The position numbers and the translations under genes are program-made. Positions 1 to 8,560 of a stretch of 29,260 bases of DNA are shown here, in pieces. Location: the NCBI GenBank assembly GCA_964021645.1, contig CAXIAD010000035.1:1-29260 (forward strand). Direction: 5' to 3'. The notes under the pieces were generated by a model that ran no database searches, was not told the origin of the DNA, and worked only from the letters and a program-made list of their open reading frames with translations. Position 1 is the first letter of the stretch, and the number at the start of each line of letters is the position of its first letter. This DNA comes from CANLDA01 sp964021645. GTDB taxonomy: Bacteria > Pseudomonadota > Alphaproteobacteria > Rhodobacterales > Rhodobacteraceae.

Positions 1-161
1 GGTGGATTGGCTGGTTAATAGGGCAGGGTTTATGCCGTTTATTTTGGCTATTTTCGGGGTGATCCGCCCGCAGTGCAAATAGGCGGGCGGACACAGTCGA
101 CCTTGGTTCAGAGTTTGTAAGCTGCTAATGGGGGCTGAAACATCAATATGGATCATCCTTA

Positions 162-746
162 ATGCCACTGAAACGATCAACATTGAGAGGCGGCAGCTCG
201 TCGTTCTGGTGGTGTGCTGTTGCCACCATTGCGTTTCTATTCCCGATGCAATCATCTGCGGATGATGGGAAGACACAGGCCCTGTCACATGAACTAGCTA
301 CAATGCTACGTCATAGGAATGAGACCACCAAAGTTGAGTTCAATGAATGCACGCTTCAAATTAAAAGGCGTGTAAGGACAACGTGCAGATATCCAACAGA
401 GCCAAATTGGGCGCACACGACGCTGAAGTTGGGCGAAATCAAAAGCTTTGAGTTGAACTCCTTCCGAGAGTGGTCGGTCTTGTCAGTCAACCTTGATATT
501 CCCGAGCCATCTTACCTTCAGACGCAGCTAAACCAGTATCTCATGGGCAGAGATGCTGCTTTTGAGATTTTCATGAAGGAAAGTGATCGGCTTTTTAAGG
601 AAAGCAATGTTGCGTCAAATGAAACGATTATTTCCTGCACCGGGACAAATTCTGTCACAAAACGGCGGTCTCACATGTTGTTTCTCGATGCAGTGCCCGA
701 ATCTATTGATCACTTTCAAGTGCTTATTGATCAGTGCCGGCGTTGA
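162..746 (+). CDS. Small exported protein of unknown function
   Basis: A 194-residue protein that I do not recognise. Residues 1-33 look like a Sec signal peptide: basic MPLKR start, hydrophobic CAVATIAFLFP stretch, and a small-residue SSADD cleavage zone. The mature part is charged, with no further membrane segment. It has cysteine pairs (ECTLQ and TTCRYP near residues 62-76; SCTGT and DQCRR near the C-terminus) that could form disulfides in the periplasm. The start lacks a strong Shine-Dalgarno. Codon use is visibly more AT-rich than in the catabolic genes to the right, so the gene may be recently acquired or weakly expressed. It converges on the FAD/GcvT gene with about 100 bp between them. 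Being a real gene is likely; its function is unknown. Confidence 0.6.
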   Translation: MPLKRSTLRGGSSSFWWCAVATIAFLFPMQSSADDGKTQALSHELATMLRHRNETTKVEFNECTLQIKRRVRTTCRYPTEPNWAHTTLKLGEIKSFELNSFREWSVLSVNLDIPEPSYLQTQLNQYLMGRDAAFEIFMKESDRLFKESNVASNETIISCTGTNSVTKRRSHMLFLDAVPESIDHFQVLIDQCRR

Positions 747-849
747 AAATTAGTCGCTAAACTTGGAGCTTGATGCCGTTGCTGGCTCTGATCGGTGTTG
801 TGTGGGTCGTCTATGTGTCGTCTGACACCTGTTGCCCTGTGCAGATAGG

Positions 850-3282
850 CTAGCCGCGCGGCAGGGTTGTGGCGGGATCATAGGGTGACGGGGCGATCAC
901 GGTGCAGGGGATCAGATCGCCGAGGATGTCGATTGTGGCGGTGCTGCCGATAGTGGCATGGGCCGGATCAACAAAGGCGTAAGCCAAATTCAACCCCGTG
1001 CGGTGGCCCCAATCGCCGGAGGTGACGGTGCCGATGACTTGGTCGTTTAGCATCACCGAGGCACCACCATGGGCCGGGGCGTGGGTGCAATCGATGCTAA
1101 GGGTGACGAGGGATTTGCGCAGGCCGTTTGCGTGTTGTTTTTGCAGGGCCTCTTTGCCGATGAAATCCTTGGACAGTTTCACAAAGCGGTCAAGGCCGGT
1201 TTCATAGGGGGTGAATTCGGTGATCAGGTCGGCCTTCCAATGCAAATACCCTTTCTCCATGCGCATGCTTTCGACGGCGCGGGCCCCAAACAGGCGAAGG
1301 TCGTGTTTTTCGCCAGCTGTGCGCAGGGCGCGGTAGGCGGCGTAGAGGTTGGCGTTGGGGATGTGGATTTCATAGGCGAGCTCGCCCGAGAAACTGACGG
1401 CGAGGACGGTGGCGGGGGAGAACCCGATGAAGCATTCGCGCGCGGAGAGCCATGGGAAGGCGGTGGGGGACCAGTCAGCGCGTGACACGTCGGCCAAGAT
1501 TGCGCGGGATTTGGGGCCTGCGAGCACAAGGATGGTTTGATCGTTGGTGAGGCTGTTGATTTGCACATCCTCATGGGGGTGCAGGTGTTTGGTGAGCCAG
1601 TCCATGTCGTGGAGTTCGCTGGCGGCGGCGGAACCGTACCATGTGCGCGCCGGGCCACGATCAGAGGCGGGGAGGTTGGTTATTGTCGCCTCTCCCTTGA
1701 TCATGCCGTGATGATTTAGCAGATAGCCAAGCCCTGTGCGCCCATCGCGTTTGGTCACGGTGCCGCAGATCATGCGGTCAAGGAAAGCGTGGCGATCGGT
1801 GCCGGTGATTTCAAAGCGGTTGAAGCCGTTAACCTCTGCCAAGCCGGCATGGGTTTGCAGGTGGGTGATTTCGCCGGCAATGACGGGGAAAACCTCGTCA
1901 AAGTGGAAGCTGTGGGAGGGGTGGAAATCGGGGTTTGGTTTGATGTAGTCGACGCGCTCCCATCCGTTGACGGTGGTGAATTCGGCGCCTGCTGCCTCTA
2001 GCACCGGGGTGAGGGGCGTGGTTTTGGCGTAGCGGCCTGCGGGGCGGTGTTCGTGGGGGAAGTGGAAGCGGAATTCGTTTTGGTAATCCTCAATCGCCTT
2101 GAGGGCGGTGAGTTCGACGTTGGTGTGGCCAGCGAAACGGCGCGGGTCGATGCACCATGTGTCATAACAGGCCTCGCCATGCACGATTTGTTGGGCGAGG
2201 AGCCAGCCGTGACCGCCGCCCTCGCCCAGCCCTGCGCGCAGGCCGATAATGCAAAAGGCGTTGCGCTTGCCGGGGATCGGGCCAACGAGGGGCGCGCCGT
2301 CGATGGTATAGGTGATGGGGCCGTTAACGACGGTATGAATGCCGGTTTCCATCAGGGCGGGCATGCGGGCAAAGGCCCCTTCGAGCACATCAGTGACGCG
2401 GTCCAGGTCATCGGGGCAGAGGGCGTTGACGAAATGCGGGTCAATCCCATCCATGCCCCATGTTTTGCAATCTTGTTCGTAGAAACCGACGAGGAGGCCG
2501 TTTTTCTCTTGGCGGCAATAGTAGTCGGAGATCGGGCAGCGCAGCAGGGGCATGCGGTGGGAGGCGTCGCGGATGGCGGGGATTTCTTCGGTGAGGAAAT
2601 ACTGGTGTTCCATCGACATGACGGGGTGGTGCACGCCCATCATCGCGCCGACCTCGTTCACGCGGTAACCGCAGGCGTTGACGACGATCTCGCAGGTGAT
2701 GTCGCCTTGATCGGTATGCACGGTCCATGTGTCATCGGCGTGTTGGGTGAGGCCAGTGACGGGGGTGTTGCGGTAGACCTCTGCCCCCGCTTTGCGGGCA
2801 CGTCGGGCAAGGGACTGACAGAGTTGGGCGGGGTCGATATCGCCGTCCAGTGGATCCCATAGGCCGCCCACAAGGTTATCGGTGGAAATCAGCGGATGAC
2901 GGCGGGCGCATTCGGCGGGATCAATCACCTCAAAATCGACATCCATACCGCGGGCCATGGAGGCAAAGTGGCGGTAGCCCTGCATCTGTTCCTCAGTATT
3001 GGCGAGGCGGATGCCACCGTCGGCGTGGTGATAGTTGATCGGGTATTCTGGATCTTCGGACAGCTCTTTGTAGAGGTTGATGGAGTGGGTTTTCAGCCCG
3101 ACCATGGTTTGGTTCATGCCAAAGTTGGTCACCTGTGCAGCCGAATGCCATGTGGTGCCTGAGGTCAGTTCATTGCGTTCCAGCAGGACGACGTCGGTGA
3201 GCCCTTCTTGGGTGAGGTGATACAGGGTGGAGCAGCCAGCGATACCGCCGCCGATCACAACAACGCGTGTGGTGGATTTCAT
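850..3282 (-). CDS. FAD-dependent dehydrogenase with GcvT domain (dimethylglycine/sarcosine dehydrogenase family)
   Basis: 810 residues, the usual length for the DMGDH family. The N-terminal DAO fold (about 1-370) opens with the dinucleotide motif VVVIGGGIAGCSTLYHL and has TSGTTWHSA around residue 47, where family members attach FAD covalently through the His. A middle FAO_M segment is followed by a tetrahydrofolate-binding GcvT domain (about 430-700, GLGYLLNHHGMIKGEA and SGELAYEIHIP) and a GcvT C-terminal barrel. Family enzymes oxidatively demethylate N-methyl amino acids and pass the one-carbon unit to THF in the cytoplasm. The start has AAGGATC upstream. It is divergent from an MttB-family gene, suggesting sequential demethylation of a betaine-type substrate. 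The exact substrate (dimethylglycine, sarcosine or another) cannot be read from sequence. Confidence 0.88.
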   Translation of the reverse strand: MKSTTRVVVIGGGIAGCSTLYHLTQEGLTDVVLLERNELTSGTTWHSAAQVTNFGMNQTMVGLKTHSINLYKELSEDPEYPINYHHADGGIRLANTEEQMQGYRHFASMARGMDVDFEVIDPAECARRHPLISTDNLVGGLWDPLDGDIDPAQLCQSLARRARKAGAEVYRNTPVTGLTQHADDTWTVHTDQGDITCEIVVNACGYRVNEVGAMMGVHHPVMSMEHQYFLTEEIPAIRDASHRMPLLRCPISDYYCRQEKNGLLVGFYEQDCKTWGMDGIDPHFVNALCPDDLDRVTDVLEGAFARMPALMETGIHTVVNGPITYTIDGAPLVGPIPGKRNAFCIIGLRAGLGEGGGHGWLLAQQIVHGEACYDTWCIDPRRFAGHTNVELTALKAIEDYQNEFRFHFPHEHRPAGRYAKTTPLTPVLEAAGAEFTTVNGWERVDYIKPNPDFHPSHSFHFDEVFPVIAGEITHLQTHAGLAEVNGFNRFEITGTDRHAFLDRMICGTVTKRDGRTGLGYLLNHHGMIKGEATITNLPASDRGPARTWYGSAAASELHDMDWLTKHLHPHEDVQINSLTNDQTILVLAGPKSRAILADVSRADWSPTAFPWLSARECFIGFSPATVLAVSFSGELAYEIHIPNANLYAAYRALRTAGEKHDLRLFGARAVESMRMEKGYLHWKADLITEFTPYETGLDRFVKLSKDFIGKEALQKQHANGLRKSLVTLSIDCTHAPAHGGASVMLNDQVIGTVTSGDWGHRTGLNLAYAFVDPAHATIGSTATIDILGDLIPCTVIAPSPYDPATTLPRG

Positions 3283-3340
3283 TGTTTTTGATCCTTGAAA
3301 ATCAGTTTGAAAGCATCAGGCCCAAATTGGTGTTTCCACG

Positions 3341-3354
3341 CAACTGGCAAGTTG
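3341..3354. promoter_or_regulatory. Inverted repeat in divergent promoter region (candidate operator)
   Basis: CAACT-GGCA-AGTTG is a perfect 5 bp inverted repeat in the 181 bp gap between the divergent FAD/GcvT and MttB genes. Two direct copies of TGTGAATT (3353-3360 and 3376-3383) lie next to it. The position suits a shared operator, but no regulator gene is adjacent and a short repeat like this may be chance. Confidence 0.3.
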
Positions 3355-3463
3355 TGAATTAAGGGATTTGAAATGTGTGAATTTCTGAATCTGAAAGGAG
3401 GAAGCGCGGGCTTGCGTTAACGGGGGTTCGTGCTGTGAGTGGGATAACGAATTGGAGCCCAAC

Positions 3464-5023
3464 ATGAATGCAGATAGCCCAACAGGTCACCCCAGTGCTG
3501 GACGTACAGGTGGTCGCAGATCTGGCCGTCTTGAGAAACTGGCGCAGCGGGCGGCACCGCCTGTGGTCGATCCGTGTCCGCCGGGACAGGTGGGCGGGGC
3601 ATACAAGCCGCTGAGTGAGGGGGACGTGCGCGCAATTTATGACACAGCGTTGCGGTTGCTGGATGATCTAGGCATGGGCGAAGTGCCGGATTATTTGCGC
3701 GATCAATTGGTGGCGCATGGGGCACGCATCAAGGGTGACCGGGTTCAGCTGCCAGTGCATTTGGTAGAGGCCGCGATTGCAGCGGCACCGCGTGAATTTG
3801 ATCTGCGAGGCCGCGATCAGAAACGCACGATCAATGTTGGAGGGGACCGGGTGCATTTTGGCACGGGTGGTGCCGCCGTGCAGACCATGGATTTGGACAG
3901 TCGCGATTACCGGCCCAGCACATTGCAAGACCTATATGATTTCACACGATTGCAGGATGGGTTGGCGAATGTCAGTTGGTTTACCCGCTGCTGTGTTGCC
4001 ACTGATATGCCGGATGAATTGTCACTGGATGTGAACACGGTTTTCGCCCTGCTGAAAGGCACAACCAAGCCAGTTGCGACAAGTTTCACATTGGCGGAGC
4101 ATGTGGCCCCAATTGTGCACATGTTGGATATGGCCGAGGGGGAAGCGGGCGCGTTTGCGCGTAATCCGTGGGTTAAGGCCCATATCAGCCCGGTGATTTC
4201 GCCGATGCGTTATGGCGCGGATGCGGTTGAGGTGGTGTTGGAATGCATCAAACATAACATCCCGATGAGTTGCATCACGGCAGCGCAATCGGGGGCGACG
4301 GCCCCTGCCACGCTGGCCGGATTTTTAGCGCAGTCGTTGGCGGAAACGCTGGCGTCACTGGTGATGGTGCATGTCTATGCGCCGGGATATCCGATGGTGT
4401 TTTCGAATTGGCCGCTGGTGATTGATTTGCGCACGGGGGCGTTTTGTGGCGGTGGGGGCGAAATATCGGTGCTGAATGCGGCCTCTGCCCAAGTGTCAAA
4501 CGCGTTGGGATTGGTGAGCGGTGTCGCGAGTTCGATGACCGATGCCAAGGCGATTGATGCGCAATATGGCATGGAAAAGGGTATTTCAGCGATGGCTGCG
4601 GGCTTGGCTGGGGGCAATTTGATCTACGAAAGCTCTGGCATGACGGCGTCGTTGTTGGGGGCGTCGTTTGAGGGGTTTTTGCTGGATAATGACATGCATG
4701 CCCACATTTATCGCAGCCTGCGCGGGGTTGAGGTATCGCCCGAAACGCTGGGCTATGATGACATCGTTGGTGCGGTGATGGGGGATGGGCATTTCCTAGG
4801 TGGGCAGCAGACCATGGGCGCGATGGAGCGGGATTATTTTTATCCGGCAATGGCGGATCGGGATGCACCGATCACGTGGCGCGAAAAGGGTCGCCCTGAT
4901 GCCTGGGAGCAGGCCAATCTGCGGGTGCGTGAGATTTTGGCGCAGCCTGATCCGGGATATCTGGACCCGGCGGCAGAAAAGGCCATTCGGGCAGAGTTTG
5001 ATATTCGGTTGGGGGTGGTTTGA
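3464..5023 (+). CDS. Trimethylamine methyltransferase (MttB) family protein, non-pyrrolysine
   Basis: 519 residues from the ATG at 3464, which has GGAG six bases upstream; a TTG four codons earlier is less likely. The N-terminal leader (RRSGRLEKLAQRAAP) followed by a TIM-barrel protein is typical of Rhodobacterales MttB-superfamily members. There is no in-frame amber codon, so this is not the pyrrolysine enzyme. Characterised non-pyrrolysine relatives (MtgB, MtpB, MtcB) demethylate glycine betaine, proline betaine or carnitine and pass the methyl group to a corrinoid protein. No corrinoid protein or reductive activase is encoded in this window. The divergent DMGDH-type gene suggests that a quaternary amine is demethylated here and its product oxidised next. 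The substrate is unknown. Confidence 0.85.
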   Translation: MNADSPTGHPSAGRTGGRRSGRLEKLAQRAAPPVVDPCPPGQVGGAYKPLSEGDVRAIYDTALRLLDDLGMGEVPDYLRDQLVAHGARIKGDRVQLPVHLVEAAIAAAPREFDLRGRDQKRTINVGGDRVHFGTGGAAVQTMDLDSRDYRPSTLQDLYDFTRLQDGLANVSWFTRCCVATDMPDELSLDVNTVFALLKGTTKPVATSFTLAEHVAPIVHMLDMAEGEAGAFARNPWVKAHISPVISPMRYGADAVEVVLECIKHNIPMSCITAAQSGATAPATLAGFLAQSLAETLASLVMVHVYAPGYPMVFSNWPLVIDLRTGAFCGGGGEISVLNAASAQVSNALGLVSGVASSMTDAKAIDAQYGMEKGISAMAAGLAGGNLIYESSGMTASLLGASFEGFLLDNDMHAHIYRSLRGVEVSPETLGYDDIVGAVMGDGHFLGGQQTMGAMERDYFYPAMADRDAPITWREKGRPDAWEQANLRVREILAQPDPGYLDPAAEKAIRAEFDIRLGVV

Positions 5024-5090
5024 ATTGGGTTGGTTGATGGGTGCGCGTGATGGGTGACTATTTGCCCATGGTCCGCGTGGATGCAGGGGG

Positions 5091-5138
5091 TGGGAGCCTC
5101 CGGCGGGGATATTTTTGCTCAGAAGAAGCTGGGAGCTT
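5091..5138. repeat. Rhodobacterales-type intergenic hairpin motif between convergent genes
   Basis: The segment contains GGGAGCCTCCGGCGGGGATA followed by TTTTTG and CAGAAGAAG. From memory this is a recurrent 3'-flanking motif of roseobacter and Rhodobacter genes. A second small hairpin, AAGCT-GGG-AGCTT (5126-5138), runs into the LysR stop codon. It lies between the converging MttB and LysR genes, so it probably serves as transcript 3' end or terminator in one or both directions. Copy number cannot be judged from this window. Confidence 0.45.
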
Positions 5139-6102
5139 AGGCTTCGATCAGGCGCAGCTGTCCTTCGAGGAAGGGGAGCGTGCGGATGGCGGGGGTGATG
5201 ATTTGCTCTGCCACCAGATGGCGCATGGTTTGGGCGACGTCGCGGGGGACGCGGTCGGCCCAGTCGGAGCTGGCGAAAAGGGAAATGTTACGCGAAAAAC
5301 TGGCGAAGGGCAGGGGGTGGGCCTGCATATCGCCGTGAAAGCGTGCGGCGCGCATGTAGCCGAGGGGCGTGGTGACAGACCAGCCGATGCCGCGGGCGAC
5401 CAGCGCCATCAGGGACAGGTGGCTGCCGATTTCGAAGCGTTCGGGGAAGGTGAGTTTTTGGCGGGCGAGGTGGGCCTCTATCTGGCGGGAGATCAGTTGT
5501 TCGCGGGCGTAGCGCAGGAAGGGCAGGCCTTGCAGGGCGGTGAGGGGATCGTCGGTTTTACCGATGCGTCCGGCGGGGGTGACGAGGATAAACGGGTCGC
5601 GCACCAGCGGGTATTCCGTGACCCCCTCGAGCATCTCGCCGGTGCTGGCGGAGACGCCGATATGCAGGTGGCGGTCGCGCATGGCGGCGGTGATTTCATG
5701 GCTGGGGGCAGTGATCAGTTTAAAGCGGCATTTGGTGAGGTTTTCGGCCAGGATGGTGACCAAGCGCGGCGTGAGGTCATTATCAAAGTCATCAATGATG
5801 CCCATGTTCAGCGTGCTGAGGTGGGTGAGATCCATCACCGTCAATTCCGATTGCGCGAGGCGCAGTTCGGACAGCACAGAGGCGGTGCGTGCCAGAAAGC
5901 TGCGCCCGGCGGCGGTGAGTTGCATCGGACGTTTGCTGTGGTCAATGAGGTCGGTGCCAAGCGCGGTTTCGAGGTTGCGCAATTGCTGGCTGACGGCGGG
6001 TTGGCTGAGGCCGGTGATTTCGGCCGCTTGGGCGACGGAACCGTTGGAGGACAGAGCCTCAAACACCTCAAGTCCGCGAAGGGTAACGCCTTTCATCAAC
6101 AT
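5137..6102 (-). CDS. LysR-family transcriptional regulator
   Basis: About 321 residues from the ATG at 6102, which is preceded by AGGAG at correct spacing; an upstream in-frame start at 6156 would add 18 residues that are unlike a LysR N-terminus. The winged helix-turn-helix lies near residues 5-65 (VTLRGLEVFEALSSNGSVAQ, then GLSQPAVSQQLRNLE), followed by a two-lobed LysR effector domain. The gene is divergent from the HpsN-like dehydrogenase with 91 bp between the starts, the standard arrangement for a LysR activator of its neighbour. It probably responds to the substrate or an intermediate of that pathway. The effector cannot be identified from sequence. Confidence 0.9.
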   Translation of the reverse strand: MLMKGVTLRGLEVFEALSSNGSVAQAAEITGLSQPAVSQQLRNLETALGTDLIDHSKRPMQLTAAGRSFLARTASVLSELRLAQSELTVMDLTHLSTLNMGIIDDFDNDLTPRLVTILAENLTKCRFKLITAPSHEITAAMRDRHLHIGVSASTGEMLEGVTEYPLVRDPFILVTPAGRIGKTDDPLTALQGLPFLRYAREQLISRQIEAHLARQKLTFPERFEIGSHLSLMALVARGIGWSVTTPLGYMRAARFHGDMQAHPLPFASFSRNISLFASSDWADRVPRDVAQTMRHLVAEQIITPAIRTLPFLEGQLRLIEA

Positions 6103-6193
6103 ACGAGCTCTCCTGACAGATTTGCCTTTTGTGAAACTGTTGTGGGGCTGCGTCAATCAATAAATTTAAATACATCAGTCTAGGAGCACCGAA

Positions 6194-7501
6194 ATGGCGC
6201 GTCAGTTTTTGAAATCAGCGACCGGTTTGGCCCCAGAAGACAGGGGCGACACCAGTGACATTGTGCAGGTCATGTTGGCACGCATAAAAGCAGGTGGGGA
6301 GCAAGCAGCACGGGAGTATGCGGTAAAGCTGGATGGCTGGGAGGGCGACGTTGTTGTCAGCGCCGAGCAGATCGCTGCGGCCATTGCATTGGTGCCTGAG
6401 GCGGTCAAGGATGATATCCGCTATGCCCATGAAAACATCCGCAACTTTGCCGAAGCACAGTTAGCCTCTATTTCAGAATTTGAAACTGAGCTGCGTCCGG
6501 GGTTGTTCACGGGTCAGCGGCTTTTGCCACTGAAAGCGGCGGGATGTTATGTGCCGGGGGGGCGGTATTCGCATATTGCCAGTGCACTGATGACGATCAC
6601 CACGGCGCGGGTTGCCGGGGTTGCGGATGTGACAGCCTGTTCACCGCCGCGCCCCGGTATTGGCATTCCGGCACCGATCCTATTTGCGATGGATTTGGCG
6701 GGGGCGGACCGGATTCTGGCGATGGGTGGCGTGCAAGGCGTTGCGGCCATGGCGCAGGGGTTATTCGGGGCGAAACCTGCGGATATCTTGGTCGGGCCGG
6801 GCAATCAGTTTGTGGCCGAAGCCAAGCGGCAGATGTTTGGCCCTGTTGGGATTGATATGTTCGCGGGGCCCACGGATTCGATGGTATTGGCGGACAGTAC
6901 AGCAGACCCTGAGATGGTGGCGTGGGATCTAATTGGACAGGCCGAGCATGGGTATAATTCGCCTGTATGGCTGGCCACGACGGACCGGGATTTGGCGCAA
7001 GCTGTGATGGCGCATGTGCCTTATTGTCTTGCGGAGTTGCCGGAGCCGAACCGTAGCAATGCAAAAGCGGCGTGGGAGGCCCTAGGCGAGGTGATCTTAT
7101 GTGAGGATCGCGAAGAGATGGCGCAGGTTGCGGATGAATATGCGCCAGAGCATTTGCATGTGCAGGCGGCGGATTTGGAGTGGTGGCTGGGGCGGCTGGC
7201 ATCCTATGGATCATTGTTTTTGGGCGAAGAGACCACGGTACCTTTTGGCGATAAGGCGAGCGGGCCGAACCATGTGCTGCCCACGGACCGGGCGGCGCGA
7301 TATACGGGCGGGCTGTCGGTGCATAAGTTCCTGAAAACCGTGACGTGGCAGCGGGTTGAGCGGCAGGCACTGCCGGATTTGGCGCGGGTCAGCGCGTCTA
7401 TTTCACGCCATGAGGGCATGGAAGGACACGCGCGCAGTGCGGAAATCCGGTTGGAGAAGTTTTTTCCGCCATTGAAGCTTGCTGCGGGCGGTGAAGGTTA
7501 G
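6194..7501 (+). CDS. hpsN: Histidinol dehydrogenase-family enzyme, probably sulfopropanediol 3-dehydrogenase (HpsN-like)
   Basis: 435 residues; AGGAG lies ahead of the ATG. The HisD catalytic set is complete: Q249/H252 (GQAEHG), E319-H320 (YAPEH), D353 (GDKASGPNH) and H412, with spacing close to E. coli HisD zinc ligands Q259, H262, D360 and H419. The gene has its own LysR regulator and no other his genes nearby, while a CuyA-like cysteate lyase lies 1 kb downstream. HpsN is a HisD-family enzyme that oxidises (R)-2,3-dihydroxypropane-1-sulfonate to (R)-sulfolactate with NAD+, a common roseobacter pathway. I infer HpsN from context and from the SVHKFLKTVTWQRV region; biosynthetic HisD or another alcohol dehydrogenase of the family remains possible. 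Confidence 0.72.
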   Translation: MARQFLKSATGLAPEDRGDTSDIVQVMLARIKAGGEQAAREYAVKLDGWEGDVVVSAEQIAAAIALVPEAVKDDIRYAHENIRNFAEAQLASISEFETELRPGLFTGQRLLPLKAAGCYVPGGRYSHIASALMTITTARVAGVADVTACSPPRPGIGIPAPILFAMDLAGADRILAMGGVQGVAAMAQGLFGAKPADILVGPGNQFVAEAKRQMFGPVGIDMFAGPTDSMVLADSTADPEMVAWDLIGQAEHGYNSPVWLATTDRDLAQAVMAHVPYCLAELPEPNRSNAKAAWEALGEVILCEDREEMAQVADEYAPEHLHVQAADLEWWLGRLASYGSLFLGEETTVPFGDKASGPNHVLPTDRAARYTGGLSVHKFLKTVTWQRVERQALPDLARVSASISRHEGMEGHARSAEIRLEKFFPPLKLAAGGEG

Positions 7502-7519
7502 GCGCAGACAAGGTTGAGA

Positions 7520-8452
7520 CTAGGCGGAGGTCGCGCCCTTTGTCTCAATTCCGTCAATATCAATTGTGGGGGCGGCTGTCGTCAGGTGGCCCCACGCCGA
7601 TAAAGCAAGCGCGTTGCCTGCGGCGCGTGGGCCAAGCAAGGCGATGGTCATATTGGCGTTGGGCAGGTCGCGGGATAGATCACATAGCGCGCCAGTTTGT
7701 AGCAGGTCATGGGCCACCGAGTGAGGTAGCCAGCCAATGCCCAGTCCTTGGCGAATGAATTGCAGTACCGCAAGGGTAAGGCCGGTTTCTGCGACGCGGG
7801 AAAAGGTGAGGCCTTTGGGTATGTTGGGCAGAATGTGGCTGTGCAGCATTTCCCCCAGATAGACATCGGCCGGGTAGGTGATCAGCGGGATATCTGAGCC
7901 TGCGTGCAGGGTTGGCACCAAGGAGGGGGCGGCCACGGGGATGAGCCGCTCTTGGCCCAAGAGCAGGCGGTCAAAGGGGGCGGCGTCAAACTGCAACCGA
8001 TCCTCAACCGTTTCATAGATCAGGGCAAAGTCAATTTCGCGGCGCAAGAGCATTAAGAGGCATTCACTGCGGCTGCCGGAGCGGATGCGCAGGGCGATGT
8101 TGTCATGTTGGCGCAAGACGCGCGCCACCCATGGGGAGACCATCGCGGTGAGGGCATGTTGTGCGCCAAGCGAGAGGCGGGAGGCCAATTGCCCGTTGGT
8201 GTCTGATAGGCCAAGGCGCAGTTGGCGGAACTGGCGGGCGGCCTCGCGCAGGTCACCTTCGAGGTTTTGCACATGGGGCAGGAGCGTGACGGGTTTGCGG
8301 TTGCGATCAAACAGGGCGGTGCCAAGGGTATCCTCAATCGAGCGGACACGGCGGGTAAAGGCCGAGGGTGTCAGATACCGCCGCTCTGCTGCTGCCGAAA
8401 AGGAGCCGGTTTCGAGTACGGCAAGGATGTCTTCGATCCATTCTAGTTTCAT
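7520..8452 (-). CDS. LysR-family transcriptional regulator (likely regulator of the cuyA-like gene)
   Basis: 310 residues from the ATG at 8452 (MKLEWIEDILAVLETGSFSA), which matches the usual LysR N-terminus; a TTG at 8482 would add ten residues inside its own promoter. The HTH spans about residues 3-60, with the effector-binding domain after it. No Shine-Dalgarno precedes the ATG; a TATACT box ends seven bases before it, so the message may be leaderless. It is divergent from the cuyA-like gene and convergent with the HpsN-like gene, which ends 18 bp away. It probably controls the lyase-racemase pair in response to a sulfonate or amino acid. Confidence 0.88.
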   Translation of the reverse strand: MKLEWIEDILAVLETGSFSAAAERRYLTPSAFTRRVRSIEDTLGTALFDRNRKPVTLLPHVQNLEGDLREAARQFRQLRLGLSDTNGQLASRLSLGAQHALTAMVSPWVARVLRQHDNIALRIRSGSRSECLLMLLRREIDFALIYETVEDRLQFDAAPFDRLLLGQERLIPVAAPSLVPTLHAGSDIPLITYPADVYLGEMLHSHILPNIPKGLTFSRVAETGLTLAVLQFIRQGLGIGWLPHSVAHDLLQTGALCDLSRDLPNANMTIALLGPRAAGNALALSAWGHLTTAAPTIDIDGIETKGATSA

Positions 8453-8488
8453 GATTGGCAGTATAAGTTGCAAAATGCGCAAGTTAAA
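8453..8488 (-). promoter_or_regulatory. LysR promoter with LysR box in the spacer
   Basis: On the minus strand TTTAAC (8488-8483), 17 bases, then TATACT (8465-8460) form a sigma70-like promoter. The spacer is filled by TTGC-N7-GCAA (8468-8482), which contains the T-N11-A signature of LysR binding sites. Transcription would begin about at the A of the ATG. The box is 79 bp upstream of the cuyA-like start, so one site could serve both autorepression and activation of the lyase. Confidence 0.5.
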
Positions 8489-8560
8489 GTCGCTATTTCG
8501 AATTTGAGCGGGCGGTTTTGCCGTGGTTTATGACCCATAACGACATATTGGAGACGACTC

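Noticed and set aside
2047..2862. 271-codon plus-strand open frame opposite the FAD/GcvT gene
   Set aside because: Antisense shadow of a confident protein; composition is typical of complement frames.
3464..5023. Pyrrolysine-containing trimethylamine methyltransferase
   Set aside because: Neither MttB-family gene (3464-5023 or 17236-18768) has an in-frame amber codon, and no pyl genes are present.
5041..6183. Long open frame (about 380 codons) on the plus strand opposite the LysR gene
   Set aside because: It is the antisense of a clear LysR protein; its translation is Gly/Ala-rich and resembles no family. High-GC codon use leaves such frames open.
6194..7501. Histidine biosynthesis locus
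   Set aside because: HisD-family residues are complete, but no other his gene is present, and a divergent LysR gene and a cysteate-lyase neighbour point to catabolism.
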